DNA from: Lachnospiraceae bacterium
GTDB lineage: Bacteria; Bacillota; Clostridia; Lachnospirales; Lachnospiraceae
NCBI GenBank assembly: GCA_017480195.1
Contig: JAFVBE010000038.1
Location: 1 to 64,000, forward strand
Direction: 5' to 3'
DNA: 64,000 bases
Each line of letters begins with the position of its first letter. The first letter of the stretch is position 1. This document shows, in pieces, positions 1 through 8,121 of this stretch. A model generated the notes under the pieces. It did no database searches, was not told where the DNA came from, and worked only from the letters and a program-made list of their open reading frames with translations. Position numbers and translations under genes: made by a program.

Positions 1-149
1 GTATTGACGAATCTACCGTAAACAGTATAAAAAATCTAATGGAAAACATGAGTTGGAACATTAATCAAAGCATGGATGCGTTGAGCGTTCCTGATGAAAA
101 AAAGGAAAAATACAAAGCCATCATATTAAACGAATCTGTTACAGTTTAA
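1..149 (+). CDS. C-terminal fragment of an Rpn-type nuclease/transposase-like protein
   Basis: An open frame runs in from the left edge and stops at TAA 147-149, giving about 48 residues. The tail has the pattern LMENMSWNINQSMDAL then VPDEKKEKY, which resembles the C-terminal helix pair (LM-x-x-M-x-W-x-x-x-x-A-M-x-A-L-x-I-P-x-x-x-x-x-KY) that I associate with Rpn/PD-(D/E)XK proteins of Lachnospiraceae. The catalytic part lies outside the window, so the family call is an inference from the tail alone. A related full-length gene occurs at 8667-9521. Confidence 0.45.
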   Translation, partial: IDESTVNSIKNLMENMSWNINQSMDALSVPDEKKEKYKAIILNESVTV

Positions 150-175
150 GTTATATGATAAAGCAAACAAAAAAC

Positions 176-209
176 AATCGGTGCCAACCGCATTGGATTG
201 ACACCGATT
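176..209. terminator. bidirectional hairpin between convergent genes
   Basis: The arms AATCGGTG (176-183) and CACCGATT (202-209) form a perfect 8-bp stem with an 18-nt loop. T-rich sequence follows on both strands (TTTTGAT on plus, TTTTTTGTTT on minus). It lies between the plus-strand gene ending at 149 and the minus-strand lipoprotein gene ending at 307, so it can serve both. Confidence 0.6.
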
Positions 210-306
210 TTGATATCTTATTATCTGTATTCTTTGCTTCAGGCTTTGGAGTGTCTTCTTTCTTTACACCCGTATAAGCTAATGCATAGGTTGAAATTTA
301 GCTGTT

Positions 307-1110
307 TCATTCATTTTCAGGTATATACTCAAACAGCATCACTTCATCAATATTCTCTGTGCTGTCCTCCCACTTCACGGTATTTTCACTGAAAGTGAGT
401 GTGCCGGTGCCGTTTGTGTACTCGGTTTCCTCCGATACGATATTGCCTTCGTCATCGTATTCTACGCTCTTGCAGGTGCAGTCCCGGTAGTCGATTACGA
501 TGCTGTCACCCTGCTTGCTGCATTCTCCCGACATAGTCCATTTACCTTCCGTCCAAGCACTGCCTCCCCACGAGATCGATACTTTGGCGCTATTATCTCC
601 CAATGTTTCCACACTCATGTTCGCTCTGCCGCTTTGGTATGTGCCGACAAATCCCATGATTGGATTTACATCGCTCTGCGGCATTTCTCCACCCTTTGTA
701 AATGACCGTTCTATGCCGTCCAAATCCACCGTAATCGTATCGCCGCTAACCGTATAGGAATAGACGAAATCTTCACCAATCAGCTCTTTCTCGTTCCACT
801 GGATCGACACGGTATCCTGAAACGAGAGCATACCTGTACCGTCGGCGTATAATGTGATGACACCGGACTTAGATGAATACACACCCGCCTGTGCGCCTGC
901 TGTGTCTGTAGCAGTAGTTTCCGTCTTGCTTTCTGCTTCTGTCTCGGTGGATTCGCTTGTTTTTACTTCTGCCTCCGTCGCTTCACTCAATTCTTCGTCT
1001 GTAGAATCCGCTGTGGTTACATCTGCCATATCCGCAGCCGGCTCCGTATTCTGTCCACAGCCGCAAAGCAGAAGGCTACAAAGAAGTATCGCAAAAAACA
1101 TTCGCTTCAA
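307..1110 (-). CDS. secreted lipoprotein of unknown function
   Basis: The product has an N-terminal hydrophobic signal (MFFAILLCSLLLCGCG) with a lipobox-like LLLCGC, so it is probably diacylated at that Cys and anchored outside the membrane. A Thr/Ser/Glu/Ala-rich linker of about 50 residues follows, then a beta-rich C-terminal half of about 190 residues with many Gly, Trp and acidic positions. I recognise no catalytic motif. GGAGG lies 10 nt before a TTG codon at 1110; the first ATG (1101) is 19 nt from it, so I prefer the TTG start. The role is unknown; the shape suits a surface binding protein. Confidence 0.7.
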   Translation of the reverse strand: MKRMFFAILLCSLLLCGCGQNTEPAADMADVTTADSTDEELSEATEAEVKTSESTETEAESKTETTATDTAGAQAGVYSSKSGVITLYADGTGMLSFQDTVSIQWNEKELIGEDFVYSYTVSGDTITVDLDGIERSFTKGGEMPQSDVNPIMGFVGTYQSGRANMSVETLGDNSAKVSISWGGSAWTEGKWTMSGECSKQGDSIVIDYRDCTCKSVEYDDEGNIVSEETEYTNGTGTLTFSENTVKWEDSTENIDEVMLFEYIPENE

Positions 1111-1144
1111 TTTTATACATCCTCCCCTAAAAACAAAATTTTCT

Positions 1145-1174
1145 AAAATAAAACACACAAAACATCGGTATCAA
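1145..1174 (-). promoter_or_regulatory. candidate promoter of the lipoprotein gene
   Basis: On the minus strand, TTGATA (1169-1174) and TATTTT (1145-1150) are spaced by 18 bp, about 35 bp before the TTG start at 1110. This is a near-consensus sigma-A promoter. Confidence 0.45.
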
Positions 1175-1219
1175 TGCAGAAATTTATAATTTACACCGAC
1201 TATTGTTAATTCCATCAAA

Positions 1220-1248
1220 ACTATTATGGTCAAAAGAGCCATAACAGT
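1220..1248 (-). terminator. hairpin downstream of the ohrR operon
   Basis: ACTATTATGG (1220-1229) pairs with CCATAACAGT (1239-1248) with one wobble pair. On the minus strand only TTTT follows, so it is a modest terminator. It is the only hairpin seen between the end of ohrR (1291) and the lipoprotein promoter. Confidence 0.4.
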
Positions 1249-1290
1249 CGGGTAGTAATTACTCAAATATTCTACGACTATATTCATTTC

Positions 1291-1731
1291 TTATTCTTCT
1301 TCCAATTCCCCAAGGAGCTTGTACAAAAGCTTATATAGTGTCTCCGCCTCCTCAGGCTCAAGCCTTATGCATGAACCTATCTGGAACGGAACATTAACTG
1401 CCTTCTTCTTAAGTGCTTCTCCAGCTTCGGTAAGTGTTACATTTAAAACTCTTTCATCCTCTGTATCACGCTCTCTTTTGACATAACCCATATGCTCAAG
1501 CTTCTTTAGCACCGGTGTAAGAGTTCCCGAATCCAGATACAGATATCCGCCTAAATCCTTGACATTTATCTGCTTTTGTTCCCACATAACCATCATAGTT
1601 ATATACTGCGTATAGGTTAATCCCAATTCATCTAAGAACGGTTTATATCTTTTAACTATCCCCTTGCCACACGCATACAGTGGAAAACACAATTGATTTT
1701 TTAATTTTAGAGCCTCATACTTATCTGCCAT
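1291..1731 (-). CDS. ohrR: OhrR-type MarR family organic-peroxide sensor and repressor
   Basis: This 146-residue winged-helix protein opens with LKNQLCFPLYACGKG, which matches the OhrR N-terminus, with the redox-sensing cysteine at residue 15 as in Bacillus OhrR. The helix LGLTYTQYITMMVMWE and the wing TEDERVLNVTLTEAG are typical of the family. OhrR proteins bind palindromic operators and release them when Cys15 is oxidised by organic hydroperoxide. It is the last gene of an operon with two peroxidases, thioredoxin reductase and thioredoxin, which fits auto-regulation through the palindrome at 4199-4210. The regulon is inferred. Confidence 0.85.
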   Translation of the reverse strand: MADKYEALKLKNQLCFPLYACGKGIVKRYKPFLDELGLTYTQYITMMVMWEQKQINVKDLGGYLYLDSGTLTPVLKKLEHMGYVKRERDTEDERVLNVTLTEAGEALKKKAVNVPFQIGSCIRLEPEEAETLYKLLYKLLGELEEE

Positions 1732-1747
1732 CCTTATCCCCTCACTT

Positions 1748-2056
1748 TTACTTGCTGCTGTTAATTATCTCAATCAGCTTATCCTTTGGTGCGAAGCCAA
1801 TCTGTGAATTAACAATCTCGCCTTTCTTAAGAACGAGTATTGCAGGAATATTGGTTATCTTGTACTCCTGTGCTATATCCATATTCTTGTCTACATCAAT
1901 GTTGAAGAATTCGACATCAGTTAATTCCTCTGAAACCTCCTCTAATACAGGTGCAACCATCTTACACGGACCACACCATACAGCCGAGAAATCAACTACA
2001 GCTAAGTCACTGTTCTTTACTGCATCGAATTCATCCTGATTAATAACCTTTACCAT
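1748..2056 (-). CDS. trxA: thioredoxin
   Basis: This is a 102-residue single-domain thioredoxin, the normal length, with the active site WCGPCK (Cys28, Cys31), the preceding VDFSAVWC strand, and the cis-proline region TNIPAILVLKKGE. It is a cytosolic dithiol reductant. It sits 17 bp upstream of ohrR and about 80 bp downstream of the thioredoxin reductase, on the same strand as two glutathione-peroxidase-like enzymes. Those enzymes are usually thioredoxin-dependent in bacteria, so it probably supplies their electrons. A GGAGG-type ribosome binding site lies before the ATG. Confidence 0.95.
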   Translation of the reverse strand: MVKVINQDEFDAVKNSDLAVVDFSAVWCGPCKMVAPVLEEVSEELTDVEFFNIDVDKNMDIAQEYKITNIPAILVLKKGEIVNSQIGFAPKDKLIEIINSSK

Positions 2057-2137
2057 AAATCAAATCCTCCTTAAGTTTATAATCATTCTTATCTAATCAT
2101 ATTTTCTGATAAAAATTGTAACATTTCTTTGTCCATT

Positions 2138-3013
2138 TTACAACTTTCGTTTCAATTCATCAAGATATGCAACTGCAGAAAGTGCTGCTACATTTCCCTC
2201 ACCGGCAGCCTTGATATACTGATATGGAGTTCCCGTAATGTCGCCACAGGCGAAGCATCCCGGTATACTCGTCTCAAGCTTCCTGTTGACCTTGACATGA
2301 TTATTCTCAGTTTCAAGTCCCGGTACAAGCTGGCTTGGTGCGACGCTTTCGCGAAGGATAAATACTCCGTCAACCGATATATCTTCCTTAGCTGTAGCAA
2401 GAGTATTAACTATATCTTCACCCTTTATCTCTGTAGGCTTATCGAGGCATATCTTAATATTATCCTTCTTGTCCTGTACAGGCTCCTTGTACTGTGGGAA
2501 ATAATATACCTTCTCACATACCTCACTTAAGAATACTGCCTCAGCTTCTTCCTTTGGACTATAACCAATTACGGCAACAGTCTTGCCTCGATATAAAGGC
2601 GCATCACAGGTTGCACAATAGCTTACGCCCTTGCCGAGATATTTTTCCTCACCCGGATACGGCTTTCCAAGCACTACACCTGTAGCAAGTATGACAGCAG
2701 TTGCCTCGTACATCACTTCAGCACCCTGCAATGCGAAATATTTACCCATTGCATACACTGAGCTTATCTTATCCTCAGTTATACTTATCGCCATATCCTC
2801 AAGGTGCTTCTTAAAAGCTTCCCCAAGAACACTTCCGGGCGCATTCGGTATACCCAGATAATTCTGTATGGTATGTGCCTTTTCAACCTTAAGACTTAAA
2901 TCCTTATTACCGATAAGAAGTATATTTTTATTACGAATTTTGGCTGTTATGGCAGCCTCAAGTCCTCCGGGACCTGTTCCTATGATAGCTATATCATATC
3001 TATCCATTTTCAT
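2138..3013 (-). CDS. trxB: thioredoxin reductase-like flavoprotein lacking the NADPH-binding motifs
   Basis: This 291-residue flavoprotein has the FAD-binding GTGPGGLEA (12-20), the redox pair CATC (Cys133, Cys136) and the C-terminal FAD motif CFACGDITG. In ordinary bacterial TrxB the pyridine-nucleotide domain carries GGGDSA and HRRxxxR. Here the equivalent positions read GYSPKEEA and FPQYKEP, so the NADPH phosphate-binding arginines are missing. The protein is also some 20-30 residues short. This matches the ferredoxin-dependent flavin thioredoxin reductases known from Clostridium rather than NADPH enzymes. It lies between thioredoxin and glutathione peroxidase genes in one operon. The electron donor is inferred. 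Confidence 0.85.
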   Translation of the reverse strand: MKMDRYDIAIIGTGPGGLEAAITAKIRNKNILLIGNKDLSLKVEKAHTIQNYLGIPNAPGSVLGEAFKKHLEDMAISITEDKISSVYAMGKYFALQGAEVMYEATAVILATGVVLGKPYPGEEKYLGKGVSYCATCDAPLYRGKTVAVIGYSPKEEAEAVFLSEVCEKVYYFPQYKEPVQDKKDNIKICLDKPTEIKGEDIVNTLATAKEDISVDGVFILRESVAPSQLVPGLETENNHVKVNRKLETSIPGCFACGDITGTPYQYIKAAGEGNVAALSAVAYLDELKRKL

Positions 3014-3033
3014 CCCTGCTTTCTTAAAATATC

Positions 3034-3504
3034 TTACAAGTATTTTTTGATATCTTCAACTAACTTTTCAGGTGTTTTTGTAGAGCCGAATCTGTCAACA
3101 ACATTTCCCTCACGGTCGATAAGAAACTTCTCAAAATTCCACTTTATATTCTTCACGAGTCCATGCTTCTCATCCTTAAGGAATTTATATAAAGGATGTG
3201 CATTGTCTCCATTTACATCAATCTTCTCAAACATTGTAAATGTTACACCATAATTAAGTGAGCAGAACTCGTTGATTTGCTTGTTATCGCCCGGATCCTG
3301 ACTTGCAAACTGATTACAAGGGAAGCCAAGTATCTCAAGTCCCTGATCCTTGTACTCCTCATAAATCTTTTCAAGTCCTTCAAACTGTGGTGTAAATCCA
3401 CACTTGCTTGCTGTATTGACGACCAATACAACCTTACCTTTATATTCTTCCATTGACACTTCCTGTCCATTCATCTTAACTGCCTTAAAATCATAAAATC
3501 CCAT
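3034..3504 (-). CDS. glutathione peroxidase-like thiol peroxidase (Cys type), copy 1
   Basis: The 156-residue protein has the GPx signature [11 protein letters not shown] with the peroxidatic residue as Cys35 rather than selenocysteine, the LGFPCNQF motif supplying Gln, and [13 protein letters not shown] supplying Trp and Asn of the catalytic tetrad. Such Cys-GPx enzymes reduce hydroperoxides using thioredoxin. I chose ATG 3504 because GGAGG precedes it at good spacing; the frame is open further upstream but without a ribosome site. It is 20 bp upstream of the thioredoxin reductase gene. Confidence 0.9.
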   Translation of the reverse strand: MGFYDFKAVKMNGQEVSMEEYKGKVVLVVNTASKCGFTPQFEGLEKIYEEYKDQGLEILGFPCNQFASQDPGDNKQINEFCSLNYGVTFTMFEKIDVNGDNAHPLYKFLKDEKHGLVKNIKWNFEKFLIDREGNVVDRFGSTKTPEKLVEDIKKYL

Positions 3505-3587
3505 AGTTTTATCCTCCAAATTCTTTAATACATCAAAATATTTATAAATTATTCCCACAAAACTCAAATCACATTAACTTGTATGTT

Positions 3588-4133
3588 CTATAAGAGTTCT
3601 TCGATTGCTTCTTCAACCTCATCTATCGGTGCTGTCGGCTCAAATCTTCTCACTACATTGCCGTCTCTGTCAACTAAGAACTTGGTAAAGTTCCACTTGA
3701 TAGATGGGTTATTCTTATAATCAGGGTCAGCCTTTGACAACATATTATCAAGCATCTCAGATGCAGGATTATCAGCATCAAAGCCTTTAAAGCCCTGTGC
3801 CTCAGTAAGTATTTTAAAGAGAGGTAACGCATTCTCTCCATTTACATCTACCTTTGAATATCTTGAGAATGTAAGTCCGAATCTTGCATCACAGAAGGTT
3901 GCTATCTCCTCATCAGTTCCCGGAGCCTGATGTCCGAACTGGTCACAAGGGAATTCCAATACAGCTAATCCCTGCTCTGCATACTTCTCATACAAATCCT
4001 GAATCTCATCATACTGTGGTGTAAAGCCACACTGTGTAGCTGAGTTGAAAATCATCATAACCTTTCCTTCAAACTCAGTCAAATCAACCTCGTCTCCATA
4101 TAAGTTTACCACTTTCTGTTCATAAATACTCAT
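3588..4133 (-). CDS. glutathione peroxidase-like thiol peroxidase (Cys type), copy 2
   Basis: This is a second GPx-family enzyme of 181 residues with NSATQCGFTPQ (Cys35), LEFPCDQFG and IKWNFTKFLVDRDG. It is longer than copy 1 because of an insertion of about 25 residues before the Trp motif (around AQGFKGFDADNPASEM). FPCDQF replaces the usual FPCNQF. It is the first gene of the operon, reading into copy 1, trxB, trxA and ohrR, and lies directly behind the promoter at 4199-4227. Two adjacent divergent copies suggest an old duplication with possible substrate specialisation. Confidence 0.9.
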   Translation of the reverse strand: MSIYEQKVVNLYGDEVDLTEFEGKVMMIFNSATQCGFTPQYDEIQDLYEKYAEQGLAVLEFPCDQFGHQAPGTDEEIATFCDARFGLTFSRYSKVDVNGENALPLFKILTEAQGFKGFDADNPASEMLDNMLSKADPDYKNNPSIKWNFTKFLVDRDGNVVRRFEPTAPIDEVEEAIEELL

Positions 4134-4172
4134 AATTAAGCCTCCTTATCCTTGTTTAGTCACAAAATTAAA

Positions 4173-4227
4173 TTGTGTGCAACCTTTAAGTTGATTTGAT
4201 TGTACACAATCTTTTTTAATTTGTCAA
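4173..4227 (-). promoter_or_regulatory. promoter of the peroxide operon with overlapping operator palindromes
   Basis: On the minus strand, TTGACA (4222-4227) and TACAAT (4199-4204) are spaced by exactly 17 bp, a near-perfect sigma-A promoter. The -10 lies inside the palindrome ATTGTACACAAT (4199-4210, extended by G and C on the outside). A second, weaker dyad TTGTGTGCAA (4173-4182) lies just downstream. The TTG-N4-to-6-CAA form resembles OhrR operators, and the operon ends with ohrR, so repression by occlusion of the -10 is the simplest reading. The site assignment is inferred. Confidence 0.65.
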
Positions 4228-4269
4228 CATATTTTTACTTTTTTATTGCAAATATATTTATCATCCAAA

Positions 4270-4305
4270 AAAGGGTTTGGAAACTATGTAATTTCCAAAC
4301 CCTTT
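4270..4305 (-). terminator. intrinsic terminator of the flavodoxin gene
   Basis: A perfect 14-bp stem AAAGGGTTTGGAAA (4270-4283) / TTTCCAAACCCTTT (4292-4305) with an 8-nt loop is followed on the minus strand by a T run (CCCTTTTTTGG). It lies 8 bp after the flavodoxin stop codon. Confidence 0.9.
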
Positions 4306-4312
4306 ATTCTTA

Positions 4313-4795
4313 TTAAATACCTAATGACAAAACCCAATCCTTAAGATTATCAACACTCTCATTAGCGGCAAATCTTTTGCCCTCTCTTAGGTCAGCACCT
4401 TTGGCTGATGGTGCAAGCTCTGCATTTGTTCCGCCCATTCCTGAGCTTCCCGAGGTTGCAAACGGTACAACCACCTTACCTGACAGGTCATAACTTTCAA
4501 GGAAAGTATTTATAATTGTAGGTGCTATGTACCACCAGATAGGAAATCCTACGAATATTACATCATAATCAGCTATATTCTCTACCTTCTCTGCTATAGC
4601 CGGACGAATCGTCTTGTCCTTCTTCATCTCTAACGTGCTTCTGCTGTTCTCATCATGCCAGTTAAGGTCTGCTGCCGTATATGGCTCGACAGGCTTAATC
4701 TCAAATAAATCTGCATCTGCCGCCTCCGCCAGACTCTTAGCCAGCTTGGCTGTTACTCCACTCGCACTAAAGTATGCTACTAATTTTTTGCTCAT
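4313..4795 (-). CDS. flavodoxin
   Basis: This 160-residue protein begins KKLVAYFSASGVTAKLAKSL, in which SASGVTAK is the FMN phosphate-binding loop, followed by VIFVGFPIWWYIAPTII and VVPFATSGSSGMGG, the two loops that flank the flavin ring. It belongs to the flavodoxin/FldA-like NAD(P)H-quinone-type subgroup common in Clostridia. It would carry electrons in the cytosol. It has its own promoter and terminator but adjoins the peroxide operon whose thioredoxin reductase seems to lack an NADPH site, so a role as electron donor there is possible but unproven. Confidence 0.85.
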   Translation of the reverse strand: MSKKLVAYFSASGVTAKLAKSLAEAADADLFEIKPVEPYTAADLNWHDENSRSTLEMKKDKTIRPAIAEKVENIADYDVIFVGFPIWWYIAPTIINTFLESYDLSGKVVVPFATSGSSGMGGTNAELAPSAKGADLREGKRFAANESVDNLKDWVLSLGI

Positions 4796-4868
4796 ATTAT
4801 ACCTCCTGTTATATTAAAAATTCTTATTTAATTAATGTACTTAAAAAATATCATTAATAATTATCCCT

Positions 4869-4898
4869 ATTATATATAAAATTATATAATCCTATCAA
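4869..4898 (-). promoter_or_regulatory. candidate promoter of the flavodoxin gene
   Basis: TTGATA (4893-4898) and TATAAT (4869-4874) on the minus strand are spaced by 18 bp within a very AT-rich intergenic stretch, about 75 bp before the flavodoxin start. Confidence 0.5.
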
Positions 4899-4971
4899 TT
4901 ATAAAATAACTATAACCATTAATAACTAAATCATATAACATTGACAGATATGGCTTAATTAGATAATGAAT

Positions 4972-5946
4972 TTAGTCTATAAATTTCCTGAAGAAAACAC
5001 ACTCGTCATCATTACAGCTTTGACCTTCTTCAAGTCTGATATTGCAATGAAATACATGGCCTAACGGATTATCCTTGCTGCCATAAAAATGATATTCAAA
5101 CGGAACTCCCACATCCTCAAGTCTCTTCGTAAGCCTGCCTGCCTCATTTTTTAAGAAATCGCCATAGCAGGTCATAATATATGTAGATGGGAATTTATCG
5201 GTTATATGTTCAAGTACATTAACGAGTTTTAACTCTTCCTCATCTCCGCCATTAACCAGAAAATCATTTAATATATCTTCCGTGTCAGGATTACCTTCAT
5301 CTGCTTTGACCAAGCCGTATTTTCCACAGTTAAGAGCTACAGCCTTTAATTTTATTTTATCCTGAGGAGTAAATATTGTTTTGATATCACTTAAATCTAT
5401 ATTCCTGATGTCCCTATCAGATTCAGTTTGTATACCGGAATATTGCTTTGTAAAATATTCTTTCAGTGACTCTGAATATCTTTCATTCGTTATTAAATCC
5501 GCATATAACCCAAGCAGGTGTGCCCCCGCCGAGTCTCCTACTGCGAATACATTCTCCATATCAAGTCCGTATGTATCTGCATTCTCATATATCCATCTGA
5601 ATACATTATCCGTGTCCTCAACTGATGCAGGGAATTTGTATTCAGGTGCAAGCCTGTAGGTAAAGTTCACAACAGCGAATCCTCTTTCGGCAAGGCTCAT
5701 GCAATAATACTGATACACATCCTTATCACCATATACCCATCCACCTCCATGTACACTCACTATGACAGGAAGCTTCTTGCCGTCACACACTTTAGGTCGA
5801 TATACATCGAGCAGATTCCATGCTTCATCTGCACCATATACTATGTCATCAAATCTTACTACATCAGATGGTGTAGTTAGTCCTGCATCTCTTTTTTTAT
5901 CCGATGCCGAAAAGCTTTTGCGTGTTAAATCACTAAATGCCGACAT
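4972..5946 (-). CDS. alpha/beta hydrolase, esterase/lipase of the hormone-sensitive-lipase type
   Basis: The 324-residue protein has the oxyanion-hole motif HGGGW (residues 66-70) and the nucleophile elbow GDSAG (Ser139), followed by a likely catalytic Asp in MTCYGDFLKN and His in LGHVFHCN near the C-terminus. There is no signal peptide, so it is probably a cytosolic carboxylesterase acting on short acyl esters, for example deacetylating sugars. I chose ATG 5946 because GGAGGAAATAGT precedes it; the frame is open for 30 more codons without a ribosome site. It follows the histidine kinase gene by about 35 bp and may be read from the same transcript. Confidence 0.85.
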   Translation of the reverse strand: MSAFSDLTRKSFSASDKKRDAGLTTPSDVVRFDDIVYGADEAWNLLDVYRPKVCDGKKLPVIVSVHGGGWVYGDKDVYQYYCMSLAERGFAVVNFTYRLAPEYKFPASVEDTDNVFRWIYENADTYGLDMENVFAVGDSAGAHLLGLYADLITNERYSESLKEYFTKQYSGIQTESDRDIRNIDLSDIKTIFTPQDKIKLKAVALNCGKYGLVKADEGNPDTEDILNDFLVNGGDEEELKLVNVLEHITDKFPSTYIMTCYGDFLKNEAGRLTKRLEDVGVPFEYHFYGSKDNPLGHVFHCNIRLEEGQSCNDDECVFFRKFID

Positions 5947-5980
5947 ACTATTTCCTCCGTATAAATTCAATATAAAAACA

Positions 5981-7180
5981 TCAATCAGTCTTAAGCGCCA
6001 CAGTAAATGTACTGCCCCTGCCGACCTCACTGTCAACCGATATCTCGCCGCCTGATATATCTATAACCTTCTTAACCAAAGCAAGTCCAAGACCATTGCC
6101 CTTCGTAGCATGCGAGGTATCTCCCTGATAAAATTTCTCAAATATATGCTTGCCTGTCTCAGCATCCATACCACAGCCTGTATCTTTCACCGATACATAT
6201 GCCTTATCATTTTCTCTCCGTATGCTTACGCCGACACTTCCTCCCTGCTCGGTAAACTTAAATGCATTTGAAAAAAGGTTGTTCCATACGAGCGACAAAA
6301 TCTCGGCATCTGCCTTAACATAAATATCATCTTCTATATCAGTTTCAATTTCAATATTTTTATCTTCCCATACACTCTCAAAACCAATCAGACACTCGCA
6401 CACCTGCTCACTTAAATTATATCTCTTATTATCAGGATATATCTGCTGCTTTTCAAGTTTATTTAATTTTAATATATTCGTAATTAATCCGGCAAGGTTT
6501 TTCGAGGAATCCTGTATGATTTTCAGATATTCCTTTCTCTCATCATCTGACAGACTGTCATCCTGCAGAATCGTCGCATAATTCTGTATAACCGCAAGAG
6601 GTGTCTTAAGCTCATGCGATACATTTGATATAAAATCTGTCCTCAAGGTCTCGACACTCGAAAGCTCCGCTGCCATTTTATTGATATTATCTATTATATC
6701 CCTGAAGCCAAGCTCCACATCTACTGCTTTAAGATTAGTAATCCTGACTGAGAAGTCTCCCTCTATGATTTTATCAGTTGCTTCAAGTATCTTCTTTACC
6801 GGTCGTCCAACAGTAATTCTTCGTCTTATCCAGTCAATCAATGTACATAATGCAGCTATGAAAACCACATTTCCAAATGTCATAATGGCTGCCATTGTTA
6901 TATTGTCAGCACTCAACTTTATATCTGTTGCTTTCATAAAATAGTGAAAGAAAAGTATCATGCTACAGGTTATAACAAAGCTCATCAAAAGAAAGAAAGT
7001 AAGATACCTTCTGACAAAGACCTTCCGTTTCCGCTTATGTGTTTTCTTTCTTGCTTCTTTCCTGAGCTGCTTTTCATTATATTTGTTGTCATCATAATCT
7101 GATTTATTACATTTTATCTTTTCTGAGTTATCCTCATATCTTGAGTTATTAAGTTTTTCATCTTTATTCTTTTTGTTCAT
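5981..7180 (-). CDS. membrane sensor histidine kinase
   Basis: The 399-residue kinase has an unusually long, highly charged cytoplasmic N-terminus of about 55 residues (Lys/Asn/Asp-rich), two membrane helices (about 60-82 and 94-117) with a very short outside loop, and a HAMP domain. The phosphoacceptor motif SHELKTPL has His189, followed by the N box (NNLFSNAFKF), G1 (DTGCGM), F box and G2 (GNGLGLAL). The short loop suggests sensing within or near the membrane. It lies 56 bp downstream of its cognate regulator. ATG 7180 is preferred over an upstream TTG. Confidence 0.9.
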   Translation of the reverse strand: MNKKNKDEKLNNSRYEDNSEKIKCNKSDYDDNKYNEKQLRKEARKKTHKRKRKVFVRRYLTFFLLMSFVITCSMILFFHYFMKATDIKLSADNITMAAIMTFGNVVFIAALCTLIDWIRRRITVGRPVKKILEATDKIIEGDFSVRITNLKAVDVELGFRDIIDNINKMAAELSSVETLRTDFISNVSHELKTPLAVIQNYATILQDDSLSDDERKEYLKIIQDSSKNLAGLITNILKLNKLEKQQIYPDNKRYNLSEQVCECLIGFESVWEDKNIEIETDIEDDIYVKADAEILSLVWNNLFSNAFKFTEQGGSVGVSIRRENDKAYVSVKDTGCGMDAETGKHIFEKFYQGDTSHATKGNGLGLALVKKVIDISGGEISVDSEVGRGSTFTVALKTD

Positions 7181-7236
7181 TTTCCACCCTGACAAAATCC
7201 TTATTCAAATACTTCATTTATTCCTAATGCCTTAAT

Positions 7237-7911
7237 CTAACCATTAATAACCGCCTTATATCCCAGACCATGTACGGTTACAATCTCAAAGCCGTCACAC
7301 TCAGATAGCTTATCCCTTAATCTTGTCATATACACATCGACAGTTCTCGTACTCGAATTACTCTCGACATCCCAGAACTCATCCATAAGCTGCGAACGCG
7401 TAAAGGTCTTCTTTGGATATGACAGAAGCTTATATATAAGATTAAATTCCCTGACCGTAAGTGTAACCTCGTTGCCATCCACATAGGCAGTGTGCTCCTC
7501 GGAATCAAGTGTAAGGTTACCAACGGAAAGCTTCCTGTTAGCTGCAATCTTTGCACGCCTTAACAGTGCACCTATACGAAGCAAAAGCTCCTCAAAATCT
7601 ATCGGCTTCACCATATAATCATCTATGCCTGCATCAAAGCCCTTCCTCTTCGCATCAAAATCATCTCTTGCCGTGACGAATAAGATCGGTATGTCGTTAT
7701 CAAGCTCTCGTACAGTCCTTGCAAATTCAAATCCGTCTATATCAGGCATCATAATATCAGAGATAATAAGGTCAAATTTATTTTTATACATCTCATCATA
7801 GGCTTCTTCTGCCGAAAGACAGCCTGTAGTTTCATAGTCTTTGCCGTTTAGATAAGAGCATACCGCCCTGTTAAGTCTGCTGTCATCCTCTACCACAAGA
7901 ACCTTGAACAT
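7237..7911 (-). CDS. OmpR/PhoB-family response regulator
   Basis: This is a 224-residue regulator with a receiver domain (acidic pair in LVVEDD, phospho-acceptor Asp52 in SDIMMPD, Thr in FVTARDD, Lys in YMVKPID) and a C-terminal winged helix (TVREFNLIYKLLSYP, then VDVYMTRLRDKL and VHGLGYKAVI). It is the first gene of a pair with the histidine kinase at 5981-7180. Its targets cannot be read from the sequence. Confidence 0.93.
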   Translation of the reverse strand: MFKVLVVEDDSRLNRAVCSYLNGKDYETTGCLSAEEAYDEMYKNKFDLIISDIMMPDIDGFEFARTVRELDNDIPILFVTARDDFDAKRKGFDAGIDDYMVKPIDFEELLLRIGALLRRAKIAANRKLSVGNLTLDSEEHTAYVDGNEVTLTVREFNLIYKLLSYPKKTFTRSQLMDEFWDVESNSSTRTVDVYMTRLRDKLSECDGFEIVTVHGLGYKAVING

Positions 7912-8082
7912 AAAAACACCTCCATGTTATAGTAATCAAAAGTTATCAAACAACCGCCACATAACGGCTTTATTGTCAGCTTGTGACTAACATTATAACA
8001 TAGAGATGTTGCTAAAATGTTAAAAATAATATTTAATTATTGATTTAATTTTTTACATTATATGATAACTTTCCCATAAAGC

Positions 8083-8120
8083 AAAAACTCCGTATCATCT
8101 TTTGATGATACGAAGTTTTT
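8083..8120 (-). terminator. intrinsic terminator of the zinc-ribbon gene
   Basis: Arms AAAAACTCCGTATCATC (8083-8099) and GATGATACGAAGTTTTT (8104-8120) form a near-perfect stem with a TTTT loop. A-rich plus-strand sequence gives the T tract on the minus strand. It lies directly after the stop of the gene at 8122. Confidence 0.8.
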
Positions 8121-8121
8121 T

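Noticed and set aside
854..1189. Plus-strand open frame opposite the lipoprotein gene
   Set aside because: It is a shadow of the Ser/Thr/Ala-rich lipoprotein linker; the minus frame has a signal peptide, lipobox, ribosome site and promoter.
3400..4060. Selenocysteine in the glutathione peroxidases
   Set aside because: Both active-site positions are ordinary Cys codons in continuous frames, with no in-frame TGA.
4134..4312. Small RNA in the gap before the peroxide operon
   Set aside because: The gap is fully explained by the operon promoter, its palindromes and the flavodoxin terminator.
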